The notes beneath the pieces were generated by a model. That model worked only from the letters and a program-made list of their open reading frames with translations. It was not told the origin of the DNA and ran no database searches. From positions 558,001-622,000 of the forward strand of contig NZ_JACHLJ010000001.1 in assembly GCF_014204545.1 (NCBI RefSeq): a DNA stretch of 64,000 nucleotides. Reading direction: 5' to 3'. A program made the translations under genes and the position numbers. Source of the stretch: Brevundimonas vesicularis. Its GTDB lineage: Bacteria; Pseudomonadota; Alphaproteobacteria; Caulobacterales; Caulobacteraceae. Below, one piece after another: positions 46,906 through 55,166 of the stretch (the stretch's first letter is position 1; every line of letters begins with the position of its first letter).

Positions 46906-49419
46906 TCAATCTGATCGGAGAACCGGCGCCGGCCGCCGCGAAAGGGCGTGCAAGGCCGCCAAACCGCCGCCCAGAGCCGCGACGCCCGTGGCGCCGGTCA
47001 GAAGAAGAACGACGCCGGTCCAGTCCACGCTCCAGGTCGCCTTGAACGCGAGGGTCACGACCGGCCAGGCGCCGGCGGCGCCGAGAAGAAGGCCGGCGAG
47101 ACCGGCGATCGCGCCAACTAGGCTGTATTCCACGAGGTAGGCGCTTAGAATCTGGGCGTGGGAACCGCCCAGCACCTTGAGGACGGCGGCCTCGCGCGCC
47201 CGCTCGCGCACGCCCGCCGCAATGGCCCCGATGAGAACGAGCAGGCCCGCGAGACCGGCGACGGCCGCGGCCCCGCGAATGGCCAGGGCGAGGCGGTCGA
47301 ACAGGGTGGCGGCGGCCTCGAGCTGCTCGCGGACGCTGATGATGTTCACCTCTCGGAAGTCTGCGCCAAGCGCCTGCGTCAGGGCGCGTTCTTCGGCGGG
47401 CGAGGCGCGGGCGATGGCGACGCTGCGCGGATTGGCGCCTTCGATGGCGGCGGCGTTGAGGACGAGCAGGAAATTGGTCCCGAACCCGCCCGGCTCGGTC
47501 CGACGAAGGGCGGCGATGCGCACGTCCATCTCACGGCCCAGCAGTTGCAGGGTCAGGCTGTCGCCCACCTTGAGATCGGCGGCCTTGGCCAGATCCCGCG
47601 AGAGCGCGACCTGAGGCGGACCGACATAGTCGGCGGCCCACCATTCGCCGGACACGACATTCGCATCGTCCGGCGCGCCGGCCAGGGCGGACAGGAGAAT
47701 GTCCTGATCGAAGGCCCAGCGTTCGCCTTGAGGCAGGGCGTCCACATCGACCGGCGCGCCCTTCAACCGCACGATCCGCCCGGTCAGGAGGGGAAGGCGC
47801 CGATAGCGATCCGGACCGGGCGTCGCCATCACCTTCGCCACCGCCGCATCGAACGCCGCGCCGCGATCAGCGGGGATTTCCGTGAAGACGACGGATGGGG
47901 CTGATCGTGGTGCGACCTCGGTGATCTGGCCCAGCAGGCTAGACTGGATTAGGACGACCATGGCCAGAAGCGCGACACCCAGGCCGATGGCGGGGGAGGC
48001 GGTGCGCGCCGCCGAGCGCGGCCCGGCGAGATTGGCCAGTCCCAGCCGCACCGCGCCGCCAGCGTATCGTCGCAAACGCCCGGCCAGGAAGGCCGCCGCA
48101 CGGCCGAGCGCCCACAGAAGGGCGAAGGCGACCACCGTGCCGCCGATCAAGGCCGCCGCTGCAAGCTTGGACGGCGCGGTCCAAAGGGCCAGACCCGCCA
48201 GGCCGATGGCGGCCAGTACAGCGAAGACCAGTTCGACGCCGAGAACCGGTCGGTCGTTAAGCTGGCGACGGAACAAGGCGGAAGGCGGCGTGGCGCGGGC
48301 GCGGGCCAGGGGCGCAAGCGCGAAGGCGGCGGCCGCCAGAAGGCCGAATGCTCCGGCCTTGACCAATGGCACCGGATAGACCGCGAAGAGGGCGGGGATG
48401 GGCAGGCTGTCCTTCGCCAGCACGCCGATGACCAGCGGCGCGAAGGCCCCGATCACGAGCCCGATAGCGACCCCGACGGCGGCGAGTACGCCGATCTGGA
48501 TCAGATAGATGTCGCGGATCAGCCCGCCCTCGGCGCCGAGCGCCTTCAGCGTCGCGATCGACGGTTTGCGTCCCTCGAGATAGGCCGAGACAGCGCCCCC
48601 GACGCCGAGCCCGCCGGCCACTAAGGACGCCAGACCGATGAAGCCCAAGAAATACTCCAACTGATCGATCAGGCGTCCGGCGCCGGCGGCGGCTTCCGAC
48701 CGATCCCGGGCTTCGAGCCGGCTTTGTGGAAACTGTTTTTCGATGCCTGTGATGGCGGCCTTGGGATCGACGCCGGCGGGAAGGGCGATACGCACCGCCT
48801 CGCCGAACAGGCCGCCGGGCGCGAGCAGGCCGGACTGTTCGACGGCGGGGACCGTCGTCACCACGCGCGGCCCGAGCGCAAAGCCCCGACCCAGGCGGTC
48901 GGGTTCGGCCAGCAGGACGGCGCGGGCGACGAACCGCGCGCCGCCGACGGCGAAGGTGTCGCCGAGCTTGAGATGCAAACGGTCGAGCAGGCCCTGTTCG
49001 ACGACGGCCCCCGCCAAACCGTTCTCAACACGCAAGGCCGTGGCCAGATCAGTAGCGCCGGAAAGTTCGACCGCGCCGACCAAGGGATAGGCTGAGTCGA
49101 CTCCGCGCATATCGACCAGACGACGCTGGCCGGTTCCGGTCTCGGCCATGCCGTTGGCTCGCACCGAATAGGCCACGGGGCCCAGGGCGGCGAAGGCGGC
49201 GCGTTGGTCAGGGCTAAACCGGCCCTGGTCGAGGCTGATGACGACATCGCCGCCGAGAATCTCCCGCGCCTGGCTGGCCAATCCCTGGCGGAAGGCCTCT
49301 GCGGTCGATCCCGAGGCGGCGATCGCCGCAACACCCAGCGCCAGACAGGCCAGAAAGATACGGAATCCTGCAATTCCGGAACGAAGTTCGCGACGGGCGA
49401 AGCGGAAGGCGAGCCTCAT
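46906..49419 (-). CDS. ABC transporter permease with FtsX-like domains (YbbP type)
   Basis: 837 residues. An N-terminal helix (IFLACLALGVAAIAASG), a large periplasmic MacB_PCD-like domain, then a set of three membrane helices (from FLGFIGLASLVAGGLGVGGAV). A second similar periplasmic domain and final helix set (AAAVAGLAGLLVLIGAIAAGV onward) give about ten helices and two FtsX domains. Such pairs with a YbbA ATPase are thought to extract lipids or lipoproteins from the inner membrane or act in mechanotransmission rather than import. Overlaps its ATPase gene by four bases. Confidence 0.88.
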   Translation of the reverse strand: MRLAFRFARRELRSGIAGFRIFLACLALGVAAIAASGSTAEAFRQGLASQAREILGGDVVISLDQGRFSPDQRAAFAALGPVAYSVRANGMAETGTGQRRLVDMRGVDSAYPLVGAVELSGATDLATALRVENGLAGAVVEQGLLDRLHLKLGDTFAVGGARFVARAVLLAEPDRLGRGFALGPRVVTTVPAVEQSGLLAPGGLFGEAVRIALPAGVDPKAAITGIEKQFPQSRLEARDRSEAAAGAGRLIDQLEYFLGFIGLASLVAGGLGVGGAVSAYLEGRKPSIATLKALGAEGGLIRDIYLIQIGVLAAVGVAIGLVIGAFAPLVIGVLAKDSLPIPALFAVYPVPLVKAGAFGLLAAAAFALAPLARARATPPSALFRRQLNDRPVLGVELVFAVLAAIGLAGLALWTAPSKLAAAALIGGTVVAFALLWALGRAAAFLAGRLRRYAGGAVRLGLANLAGPRSAARTASPAIGLGVALLAMVVLIQSSLLGQITEVAPRSAPSVVFTEIPADRGAAFDAAVAKVMATPGPDRYRRLPLLTGRIVRLKGAPVDVDALPQGERWAFDQDILLSALAGAPDDANVVSGEWWAADYVGPPQVALSRDLAKAADLKVGDSLTLQLLGREMDVRIAALRRTEPGGFGTNFLLVLNAAAIEGANPRSVAIARASPAEERALTQALGADFREVNIISVREQLEAAATLFDRLALAIRGAAAVAGLAGLLVLIGAIAAGVRERAREAAVLKVLGGSHAQILSAYLVEYSLVGAIAGLAGLLLGAAGAWPVVTLAFKATWSVDWTGVVLLLTGATGVAALGGGLAALHALSRRPAPVLRSD

Positions 49420-50108
49420 GCAGAGGCCTGCGCCGGGGCGACGACCTGGCCGTCGCGCATCGTCACGATCCGATCCGCACGCGCGGCGAGACGGTCGTCG
49501 TGGGTCACCATGACAAGGGCGGCGCCGCTGTCGCGCACGAGGTCGAACAGCAAGTCGGCGACCAAGGCGCCGTTGTTCCCGTCCAGATTTCCGGTCGGTT
49601 CGTCAGCGAAGAGAAGCTCCGGGCCGATCGCCAGGGCGCGGGCCAGGGCGACGCGCTGCTGCTCGCCGCCGGACATCTGATGAGGATAATGCGACCGCCG
49701 GGGGCCGAGGCCAACCCGCTCCAGCCAGCTGCGCGCCAAGGCTACAGCCTCCGAACGGTGGGCCAACTCCAGCGGCGCGGACACATTCTCCTCGGCCGTC
49801 ATATTGGGCAGCAGGTGGAAGCTCTGAAAAACGAGCGCGGCGCGACCCCGGCGCAGACGGGCACGGCCGTCCTCGCCCAGCGCGGCCATATCCTGACCAA
49901 ACAGAATGGCCCGGCCATGGGTCGGAGTCTCCAAACCCGCAGCGATGGAGATCAGCGACGACTTGCCCGATCCAGAGGGGCCGACGATGGCGACGGTCTC
50001 GCCAGGCGCTACGACCAGGTCCACGCCACGAAGGATCTCCACGGGGCCTGCTGCGGAGGGCAGGGTGAGGACAACGCCGTCGAGGACGAGCGGGGCGGCT
50101 GAAGCCAT
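49416..50108 (-). CDS. ABC transporter ATP-binding protein (YbbA/LolD/MacB-type)
   Basis: 230 residues. Walker A is VGPSGSGKSSLIS, the Q-loop region LVFQSFHLLPNMTAEENV, the signature MSGGEQQRVALARALA, Walker B LLFADEPTGNLDG, and the switch histidine MVTHDDRLAARA. It pairs with the FtsX-like permease immediately downstream (ATGA overlap). The divergent gene is a TesA-type esterase; ybbA-ybbP next to tesA is a well-known conserved arrangement. Confidence 0.93.
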   Translation of the reverse strand: MASAAPLVLDGVVLTLPSAAGPVEILRGVDLVVAPGETVAIVGPSGSGKSSLISIAAGLETPTHGRAILFGQDMAALGEDGRARLRRGRAALVFQSFHLLPNMTAEENVSAPLELAHRSEAVALARSWLERVGLGPRRSHYPHQMSGGEQQRVALARALAIGPELLFADEPTGNLDGNNGALVADLLFDLVRDSGAALVMVTHDDRLAARADRIVTMRDGQVVAPAQASA

Positions 50109-50153
50109 CGATATGTCGCCTGCTGCATTGGGAGGAGGAAGATCGGTCCCTAT

Positions 50154-50888
50154 ATGGGGGCGCAGATCATGACACTAAAGCCCTCCTCGCCCATGCCGCC
50201 CATTCGCCGCCGCACGCTCCTAACTGGAGGGGTGGGGCTCGTCCTCGCCGGATGCAGCGCCTCGAAAGAAGACACGTCAGAGACCCCAGCTAAGCCCTCG
50301 GTCTCGCCTTCACCCACGGCCGCACCTTCGGACGGACCCGAAAAAAACGTGACCCTGTTGGGCGATTCCATCACCGCCGGATTCGGCCTGCCTTCGGCCG
50401 AGGCTCTACCTGTGCGCCTCGAAGAGGCGTTGAGGGCAAAGGGGCTCCGGGTGAGGGTTCGCGGCGCCGGCGTGTCGGGCGACACGACCGGCGGCGGACT
50501 GGCCCGGGTCGGCTACAGCGTTCAGGACGACACCGACCTGTGCATCGTGGCCCTGGGGGGCAATGACATGCTCCAGGGCGCCGACCCCAAAACGGTTCGG
50601 TCCAATCTGGAGGCGATCATCGCCTCGCTGAAGGCGCGCGATATTCCCGTCTTGCTTGCAGGGATGAAGGCTCCGCCCCAATACGGCGCCTACGCCGTCG
50701 AGTTCGACCGCATCTTCGCGGACCTGGCGCGCAAGGAAGATGTTCCGACCTATCCCTTCCTGCTGGAAGGAGTGGCCCTGGATCGCCGATACAATCAGCC
50801 AGACGGCATCCATCCCAACGCCCAGGGGGTGCGCGTTATCGTTGACGGATTGGCGCCGGTCGTGGCGGCTGCGCTGGCGAGGCGCTGA
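50154..50888 (+). CDS. tesA: TesA-like arylesterase/lysophospholipase (SGNH hydrolase), predicted lipoprotein
   Basis: 244 residues; an ATG at 50169 is an equally good start. The N-terminus has RRR then LLTGGVGLVLAGC, a twin-arginine-like lipoprotein signal with a lipobox Cys. SGNH blocks: GDSITAGFG (Ser), a conserved Gly in GVSGDTTGGG, GGND (Asn), and DGIHPNAQG (Asp-His dyad). TesA enzymes hydrolyse thioesters, aryl esters and lysophospholipids. In E. coli the protein is periplasmic and soluble, so the lipid anchor here is a difference. Divergent from the ybbA-like ATPase across 45 bp. Confidence 0.87.
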   Translation: MGAQIMTLKPSSPMPPIRRRTLLTGGVGLVLAGCSASKEDTSETPAKPSVSPSPTAAPSDGPEKNVTLLGDSITAGFGLPSAEALPVRLEEALRAKGLRVRVRGAGVSGDTTGGGLARVGYSVQDDTDLCIVALGGNDMLQGADPKTVRSNLEAIIASLKARDIPVLLAGMKAPPQYGAYAVEFDRIFADLARKEDVPTYPFLLEGVALDRRYNQPDGIHPNAQGVRVIVDGLAPVVAAALARR

Positions 50889-51031
50889 TCGCGGCGGTCG
50901 ACCAGCCTTGAGGCCTGCGCAGCGCTGCCGACTTCGCGATCACCGCCCAGAATATCCGTCTGGCTTTTAACGAGGGCGACGCCATCTTTCGAACGCAGTA
51001 GGCTAGGGCCCGCCAAGGGGGAATCGGCCGC

Positions 51032-52351
51032 ATGACCAATGCTGAACTGAGCGTGGCCTTCTTCCTGCAGATGGCGATCATCATCGCCGCCTGCCGCATC
51101 GTCGGCTGGCTGGCCAAGCGTTACCTCGGCCAGCCGCAGGTGGTGGGCGAAATGATCGCCGGAGTGATCCTGGGCCCGTCCCTGTTCGGGCTGTTGGCGC
51201 CCGATGTGCAGGCGGCCCTATTCCCGAAAGAATCGAAGTCAATCCTGTTCGTCGGCGCCCAGCTGGGCGTCGGCCTCTACATGTTCCTGGTGGGACTGGG
51301 CTTCCGTCGCGACCACTTCCGCGCCAATGCGAAGAGCGCCGCCGCCGTGTCGCTGGCCGGCATGGCCGCGCCCTTCCTGGTCGCTGTCGCCATTGCGCCC
51401 TGGCTGGTCGCTGAGGGTTTGTTCGGGCAGGGCATCCAGACTTGGCAGGCCATGCTGTTCATGGGCGCGGCCATCTCGATCACGGCCTTTCCCATGCTGG
51501 CGCGCATCATTCATGAGCGGGGGCTCAGCGGCACGCGGCTGGGTTCGCTGTCGCTGGCGGCCGGCGCCATCGACGACGCCGGCGCTTGGTGCGTCCTGGC
51601 CATCGTTTTGGCCGGCTTCGGCGCCGGGCCGATGGTGGCGGTGACCGCAATCGCCGGAGGCGGCGCCTTCGCACTGTTCATGCTGACGCTTGGCCCGAAG
51701 CTGCTGGCGCCGCTGGGCCGGATCGTCGAGCGGGAAGGGCGGCTCGGCCCGACAGTGCTTGGGATCGTGCTGATCCTGTTCATGCTCAGCGCTTGGGCCA
51801 TGGACGCAGTCGGCATCCATGCCGTGTTCGGCGGCTTCATCCTGGGCGTCGCCATGCCGCGCGGCCTGTTGAGCGACGAGGTCAAGCGTCAGCTGGAGCC
51901 GTTCGCCGTGCTGGTGCTGCTGCCGATGTTCTTCACCTTCTCGGGGCTGAACACACAGCTGACCATGGTCAACAGCCTGGGGCTGCTGGCCGTGACCATC
52001 GTCATCCTGCTGGGGTCGATCCTGGCCAAGGGCGGCGCCTGCTGGGCCGCCGCGCGCCTGACGGGTCAGGACAACCCCACGGCCATGGGTATCGGCGCCC
52101 TCATGAACGCGCGCGGCCTGATGGAGCTGATCATCATCAACATCGGCCTGCAGAAGGGTGTAATCGGCCTGGCCCTGTTCTCCATCCTGGTGCTGATGGC
52201 CATCATCACCACCCTGATGGCCTCGCCCCTGTTCGAATGGGTTTATGGTAGAAAGGCCAGAGAGCGTGGCGAGTTGGGCGGGTTGAACGATCCCGATTTG
52301 GGGCTATCGCCGGACCATCGCAGATCTACAGCACATGCTCGCGACATCTAG
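51032..52351 (+). CDS. Cation:proton antiporter (CPA2 family, KefB/NapA-like membrane domain)
   Basis: 439 residues, about 12-13 membrane helices. Conserved features are GQPQVVGEMIAGVILGPSLFG in the early helices, the transport Asp pair region LAAGAIDDAGAWC (DD rather than ND), FGGFILGVAMPRG and GIGALMNARGLMELI. No C-terminal TrkA-N/KTN regulatory domain follows, so it is a stand-alone antiporter rather than a glutathione-gated Kef. It probably exchanges sodium or potassium for protons. It is the last ordinary gene before the accessory stretch. Confidence 0.87.
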   Translation: MTNAELSVAFFLQMAIIIAACRIVGWLAKRYLGQPQVVGEMIAGVILGPSLFGLLAPDVQAALFPKESKSILFVGAQLGVGLYMFLVGLGFRRDHFRANAKSAAAVSLAGMAAPFLVAVAIAPWLVAEGLFGQGIQTWQAMLFMGAAISITAFPMLARIIHERGLSGTRLGSLSLAAGAIDDAGAWCVLAIVLAGFGAGPMVAVTAIAGGGAFALFMLTLGPKLLAPLGRIVEREGRLGPTVLGIVLILFMLSAWAMDAVGIHAVFGGFILGVAMPRGLLSDEVKRQLEPFAVLVLLPMFFTFSGLNTQLTMVNSLGLLAVTIVILLGSILAKGGACWAAARLTGQDNPTAMGIGALMNARGLMELIIINIGLQKGVIGLALFSILVLMAIITTLMASPLFEWVYGRKARERGELGGLNDPDLGLSPDHRRSTAHARDI

Positions 52352-52952
52352 CTAGCTTTTCTGTGGAAATGCCAAACGTTAGGATGAACGATGGCACCGC
52401 CTAGAAAACAATCTCTTCGCAGATCGCACAGGTTCGGTCGGTGTTGTCGATCTAATCAGCTGTAAAACCGTCAGAAAGTTGCAGTTCGGATGCGGCAGCC
52501 CGTTGCAGCCGCTATGATGGCGAGTGTTGCAGGCTGTGGCGGGCACAGCCGCTCTTCCCTGCCTCCGACCCAGCAGACAGCGAACCTTCTGAGAGCTGTG
52601 GATAAACGCCAAGAGGAAGCGAGATGGACCGCTTCTGACTCATAGCAGCGGTTCAGATCGTCCGCTGTCGGCACCAGGTGTTAGCGATGCCCCGATAGGC
52701 CCGGACCTGACTCACAGCGGCGGTTCGAAGCGACGGCTTTTGGTGCCGTCTTTCTAGTTCCGAATCCTGGTTCTCCAGCTCTACTGGCTGAGAAATCGAT
52801 CCGAGCCGATGCCGATTTCCTCTACCGTTCAAGGGTCGATCGAGTTTGTTCGCTCGACGCTGGGCGCCGCCGTTCACCCTCGATCCCTAGCTGAATGTGG
52901 ACGGCCCGCAGGGGTGGATTAAGGTGCTCACCTCAACCGAAGGATGACGCTC
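52352..52952. other. 601-bp intergenic region with imperfect repeats and one DnaA-box-like 9-mer
   Basis: No supported gene. G+C is visibly lower than in the flanks. A 20-bp segment, CTGACTCATAGCAGCGGTTC near 52636, recurs about 72 bp later with two changes (near 52708), each followed by a similar purine-rich stretch. The heptamer GTTGCAG occurs three times within about 50 bp (52480-52535). TGTGGATAA at 52597-52605 is the complement of a perfect DnaA box, but it is single. Short frames on the minus strand have no recognisable product. Confidence 0.5.
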
Positions 52953-53249
52953 ATGATGGCCTATGGCTTGAACTACCAATACTTCCCGAAAAACAGCCCG
53001 AACGGTCGTCCGCTCGATTCAGGAGCGGCCCTGCTGGATCATCCTGTGAAGGCTGAGGAGTTGGTCCTCCTCCCCAACGTGGGCGACTACGTCCAGGTCG
53101 ATAACAGCGTCCGGGGCGGCGATACCTTCGCTGGGAAGGTGCGTAGCAAGCTCTTCCGCTACACTGTCACCAATGACCAGCAGTGGTGCCAGATCAACAT
53201 CGTCGTCGAGGAAGATGACGACGACTGGGGCTTGCTTATCAAGGAGTAA
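52953..53249 (+). CDS. Hypothetical small acidic protein
   Basis: 98 residues starting MMAYGLNYQYFPKNSPNG and ending with an acidic run VVEEDDDDWGLLIKE. I chose the ATG at 52953 because AAGGA lies eight bases before it; an ATG at 52944 is too close to that site. VGDYVQVDNSVRGGDTFAGKV suggests a small beta-barrel, but I do not recognise the family. No membrane segment or signal. Followed directly by a strong terminator, so it is a real transcription unit of its own. Confidence 0.6.
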   Translation: MMAYGLNYQYFPKNSPNGRPLDSGAALLDHPVKAEELVLLPNVGDYVQVDNSVRGGDTFAGKVRSKLFRYTVTNDQQWCQINIVVEEDDDDWGLLIKE

Positions 53250-53275
53250 GGGCGGGTTTGTCCTGTGAGATACAG

Positions 53276-53305
53276 AAGCCCCCCCAGCGAATGCCGGGGG
53301 GGGCT
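53276..53305. terminator. Intrinsic terminator shared by two converging small genes
   Basis: An inverted repeat pairs AAGCCCCCCC (53276-53285) with GGGGGGGCTT (53297-53306) across a loop of about ten bases, followed by TTTCT. It lies 26 bp after the stop of the small acidic protein and a few bases beyond the stop of the converging minus-strand gene, so it can serve both. Confidence 0.85.
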
Positions 53306-53312
53306 TTTCTCA

Positions 53313-53546
53313 TTATTCAGGTGTGTGGTTGGCGTCGGCCGACACAATGATCGCGTTGTTGCCGATCCCGATGATGAGCCCCTGACCCATGAAAGCTTGG
53401 CGGAGTTTCTCGTGCCGCTCGTTGGCGAAACGCTGCATATCGTTGGCTTTGTAAAACTCAGGCCAAGTCATGGTCATCACCTTCTCCCCGGTGGCGCGCA
53501 GACGGTCGGCGAGTTCAGCGGCGACGACAGTTTCTCTCTTCGGCAT
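53313..53546 (-). CDS. Hypothetical small protein
   Basis: 77 residues starting MPKRETVVAAELADRLRATG and containing TMTWPEFYKANDMQRF and GLIIGIGNNAIIVSADANHT. GGAG lies eight bases before this ATG, which decides the start over a longer frame to 53621. It looks soluble: two or three helices and a final strand pair. I do not recognise the family. It converges with the small acidic protein gene and shares its terminator. Confidence 0.58.
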   Translation of the reverse strand: MPKRETVVAAELADRLRATGEKVMTMTWPEFYKANDMQRFANERHEKLRQAFMGQGLIIGIGNNAIIVSADANHTPE

Positions 53547-53731
53547 TGGGCTTTCTCCAGTCGCTTCCCGCGTGGAAGCGATCCATAAGCGACGTATAAG
53601 ATCGCCATAAGGAGCGTGCAAGAGTTATATAGCGGTCGCGTAAGGCCGAGCCTATCCCATTCCAACGTGTGCGGGTTTCGCCTTCCTCAACGTGTGATAG
53701 CGTTGCCGTTTCCAAATCGTCGAGGGGAACA

Positions 53732-53944
53732 ATGCGTCCAGCCTTTGCCTTGTTCGCGCTTCTCATGATCTTCGCATGTGGTCCCACAGCGGAGCCTGAG
53801 GCTGAGAAGACAGCCACGGCCGAGGTCGCACGCTTCGAAGGCCTGATCGTGGAAGGGACGCCAGTCGAGGCTCGGTCGTCGGGCTTCACTGACTGTGTGG
53901 CGGAGGGGAACTTTCGCTTCAACCCGCCTGAGACCGGATCATGA
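53732..53944 (+). CDS. Small predicted lipoprotein, possibly truncated
   Basis: 70 residues. MRPAFALFALLMIFACG is a lipoprotein signal with a lipobox ending at Cys-16. The mature part is short (about 55 residues), rich in Glu/Ala, with one further Cys in SGFTDCVAEG. It ends at the point where a DUF2971-like fragment on the other strand also ends, so its C-terminus may come from a rearrangement junction. A GGGG purine stretch precedes the ATG. Function unknown. Confidence 0.5.
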   Translation: MRPAFALFALLMIFACGPTAEPEAEKTATAEVARFEGLIVEGTPVEARSSGFTDCVAEGNFRFNPPETGS

Positions 53945-54152
53945 CCTCGCCAACGCCGGCCTTGGAGTCCGGCAGGGCCCCGTAAAGCCAGCAATCGAAG
54001 GGGTCGTTGAAAACCGCCGCGCCCGGATGGAAACACTTCCCTTCCAACTAGGCGTTGAGCCTCTCTGTCCAAGGCGGTGACAAGTCCGATCCCACGCCCA
54101 AGAATTTGTAAAGCAGCGGCGGTGGGCCGTCGGGCGGATAAGGATCGGTCAT
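53919..54152 (-). pseudogene. DUF2971-like N-terminal fragment, interrupted by an in-frame TAG
   Basis: Reading the minus strand from an ATG at 54152 gives MTDPYPPDGPPPLLYKFLGV, then TAG at 54048-54050, and the same frame continues with EGKCFHPGAAVFNDPFDCWL before a TGA at 53919-53921. LLYKF followed some 30 residues later by FxxPxxFNDPFD is the pattern at the start of DUF2971 proteins, so this is the front end of such a gene with one nonsense codon and no C-terminal half. Assignment is by pattern memory only. Confidence 0.55.
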
Positions 54153-54272
54153 GGATCAAGGTTAGGCGAGGGCGGAGCTTCTGTCCCGACTGGATCTCGC
54201 GATTGTCTGTCTGGAGGGAACTGCTTAGCCTCCCACTAGCGGTGACCGGCCCGTGTCTTAAGGTTGAACCAG

Positions 54273-54569
54273 ATGCGCCGTGATGATGCCTTGGCGGGCC
54301 TGCGTAGCCTCGAGACATTCTTGAGGGGCCGTGGAGTGTCGCAAATCTACCTGTTCGGATCGGTTGCTCGCGATGAGGCAGCGCCAGGCTCTATAGTGGG
54401 GGTGGCTTTTGACATCGCGCCCGGTTCTGACTTCGACGCTTTCGATCAGGGCGGCCTCTACCTCGACCTGGTTGATGCTTTGGGCACCCAAGTCAATTTC
54501 ATCGAACGACGGAACCTCCGAACCACGTCGAAAATAGGTGTCGAAGTGGACCTGATACGAGTGTTTTGA
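54273..54569 (+). CDS. Nucleotidyltransferase-fold (MNT-like) protein lacking the catalytic DxD
   Basis: 98 residues from the ATG at 54273. GRGVSQIYLFGSVARDEAAP is the opening of a minimal nucleotidyltransferase domain, followed by VAFDIAPGSDFDAFDQGG and LVDALGTQVNFIERRNL. In active members GS is followed ten residues later by DxD; here that place reads IVG, so both metal-binding Asp residues are missing. Such proteins often act as antitoxins with HEPN partners, but no HEPN gene is adjacent. It is probably inactive or decaying. Confidence 0.65.
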   Translation: MRRDDALAGLRSLETFLRGRGVSQIYLFGSVARDEAAPGSIVGVAFDIAPGSDFDAFDQGGLYLDLVDALGTQVNFIERRNLRTTSKIGVEVDLIRVF

Positions 54570-54607
54570 CGGGCCAGCTCGGCTAGTCGATTAAACTTAT
54601 CATGGGG

Positions 54608-54946
54608 CTATGGCTGCTCAGGCGTTTGGGCCAGCAAGGTTGCAGCTCCAGAAGTAGTCGCGATGCTTCGCCACGGTTGAACGTCGGCACGTGAGAGCAA
54701 ATTTGCCGAAAGCACCGCTTCCAAGGACGAAAGATCCGCAGAAATCAAAGCAGCGTCCAAATCAATCGGCGGAGTCATGCGTTCGGCTTGGTGGTAGAGC
54801 GCATTCGCTGCTGCGGCGTACTTTGCTCGGGTCGATGACGCCAACTGGCCGTTGAGAAAGTCGATCCAGATGGTGGCGCTGTAGCGCGGTACTCCAAAAG
54901 AATCGGCGCAGTACGGCCCGAGCAGAGCCGCGGAACAATCTTGCAT
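54608..54946 (-). pseudogene. N-terminal fragment of a tyrosine-recombinase-like integrase
   Basis: 112 residues. FGVPRYSATIWIDFLNGQLA and SSTRAKYAAAANALYHQAER resemble the helical core-binding domain at the start of site-specific integrases, and SADLSSLEAVLSANLLSRAD continues it. The frame then ends, with no catalytic domain (no R, HxxR or Tyr box) in any frame downstream. I read it as a truncated remnant. The integrase assignment is by resemblance, not by a search. Confidence 0.42.
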
Positions 54947-55166
54947 ACTCGAACTCAGACAGCTGCCTACAAGCGTAGCTATGACTGCTATCTCAGCTTC
55001 GAACTATCCAGATCAAGCCCAGAAAAATCGTGCTGTGGCCCGCACGAAGCCCCGTCGCTGCGTGGTTTGGAGCTCCGCGCCGGCGCTTCGTGCTACAGTC
55101 TGCAACAGAAACGAATATGTGCGGCCTTCGCATAATATATCTTAGGCGACATGTTGAGCGCATTGT
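54947..55166. other. 220-bp spacer at the edge of the accessory stretch
   Basis: No gene found. An A/T-rich segment (CATAATATATCTTAGG near 55131-55147) lies close to the DUF1365 stop at 55167. This is the right boundary where gene content returns to conserved chromosomal genes. I saw no tRNA or direct repeat that would mark an attachment site. Confidence 0.4.

Noticed and set aside
52597..52605. Perfect DnaA box complement as a sign of a replication origin
   Set aside because: A single 9-mer with no cluster, A/T-rich unwinding region or origin-linked genes nearby.
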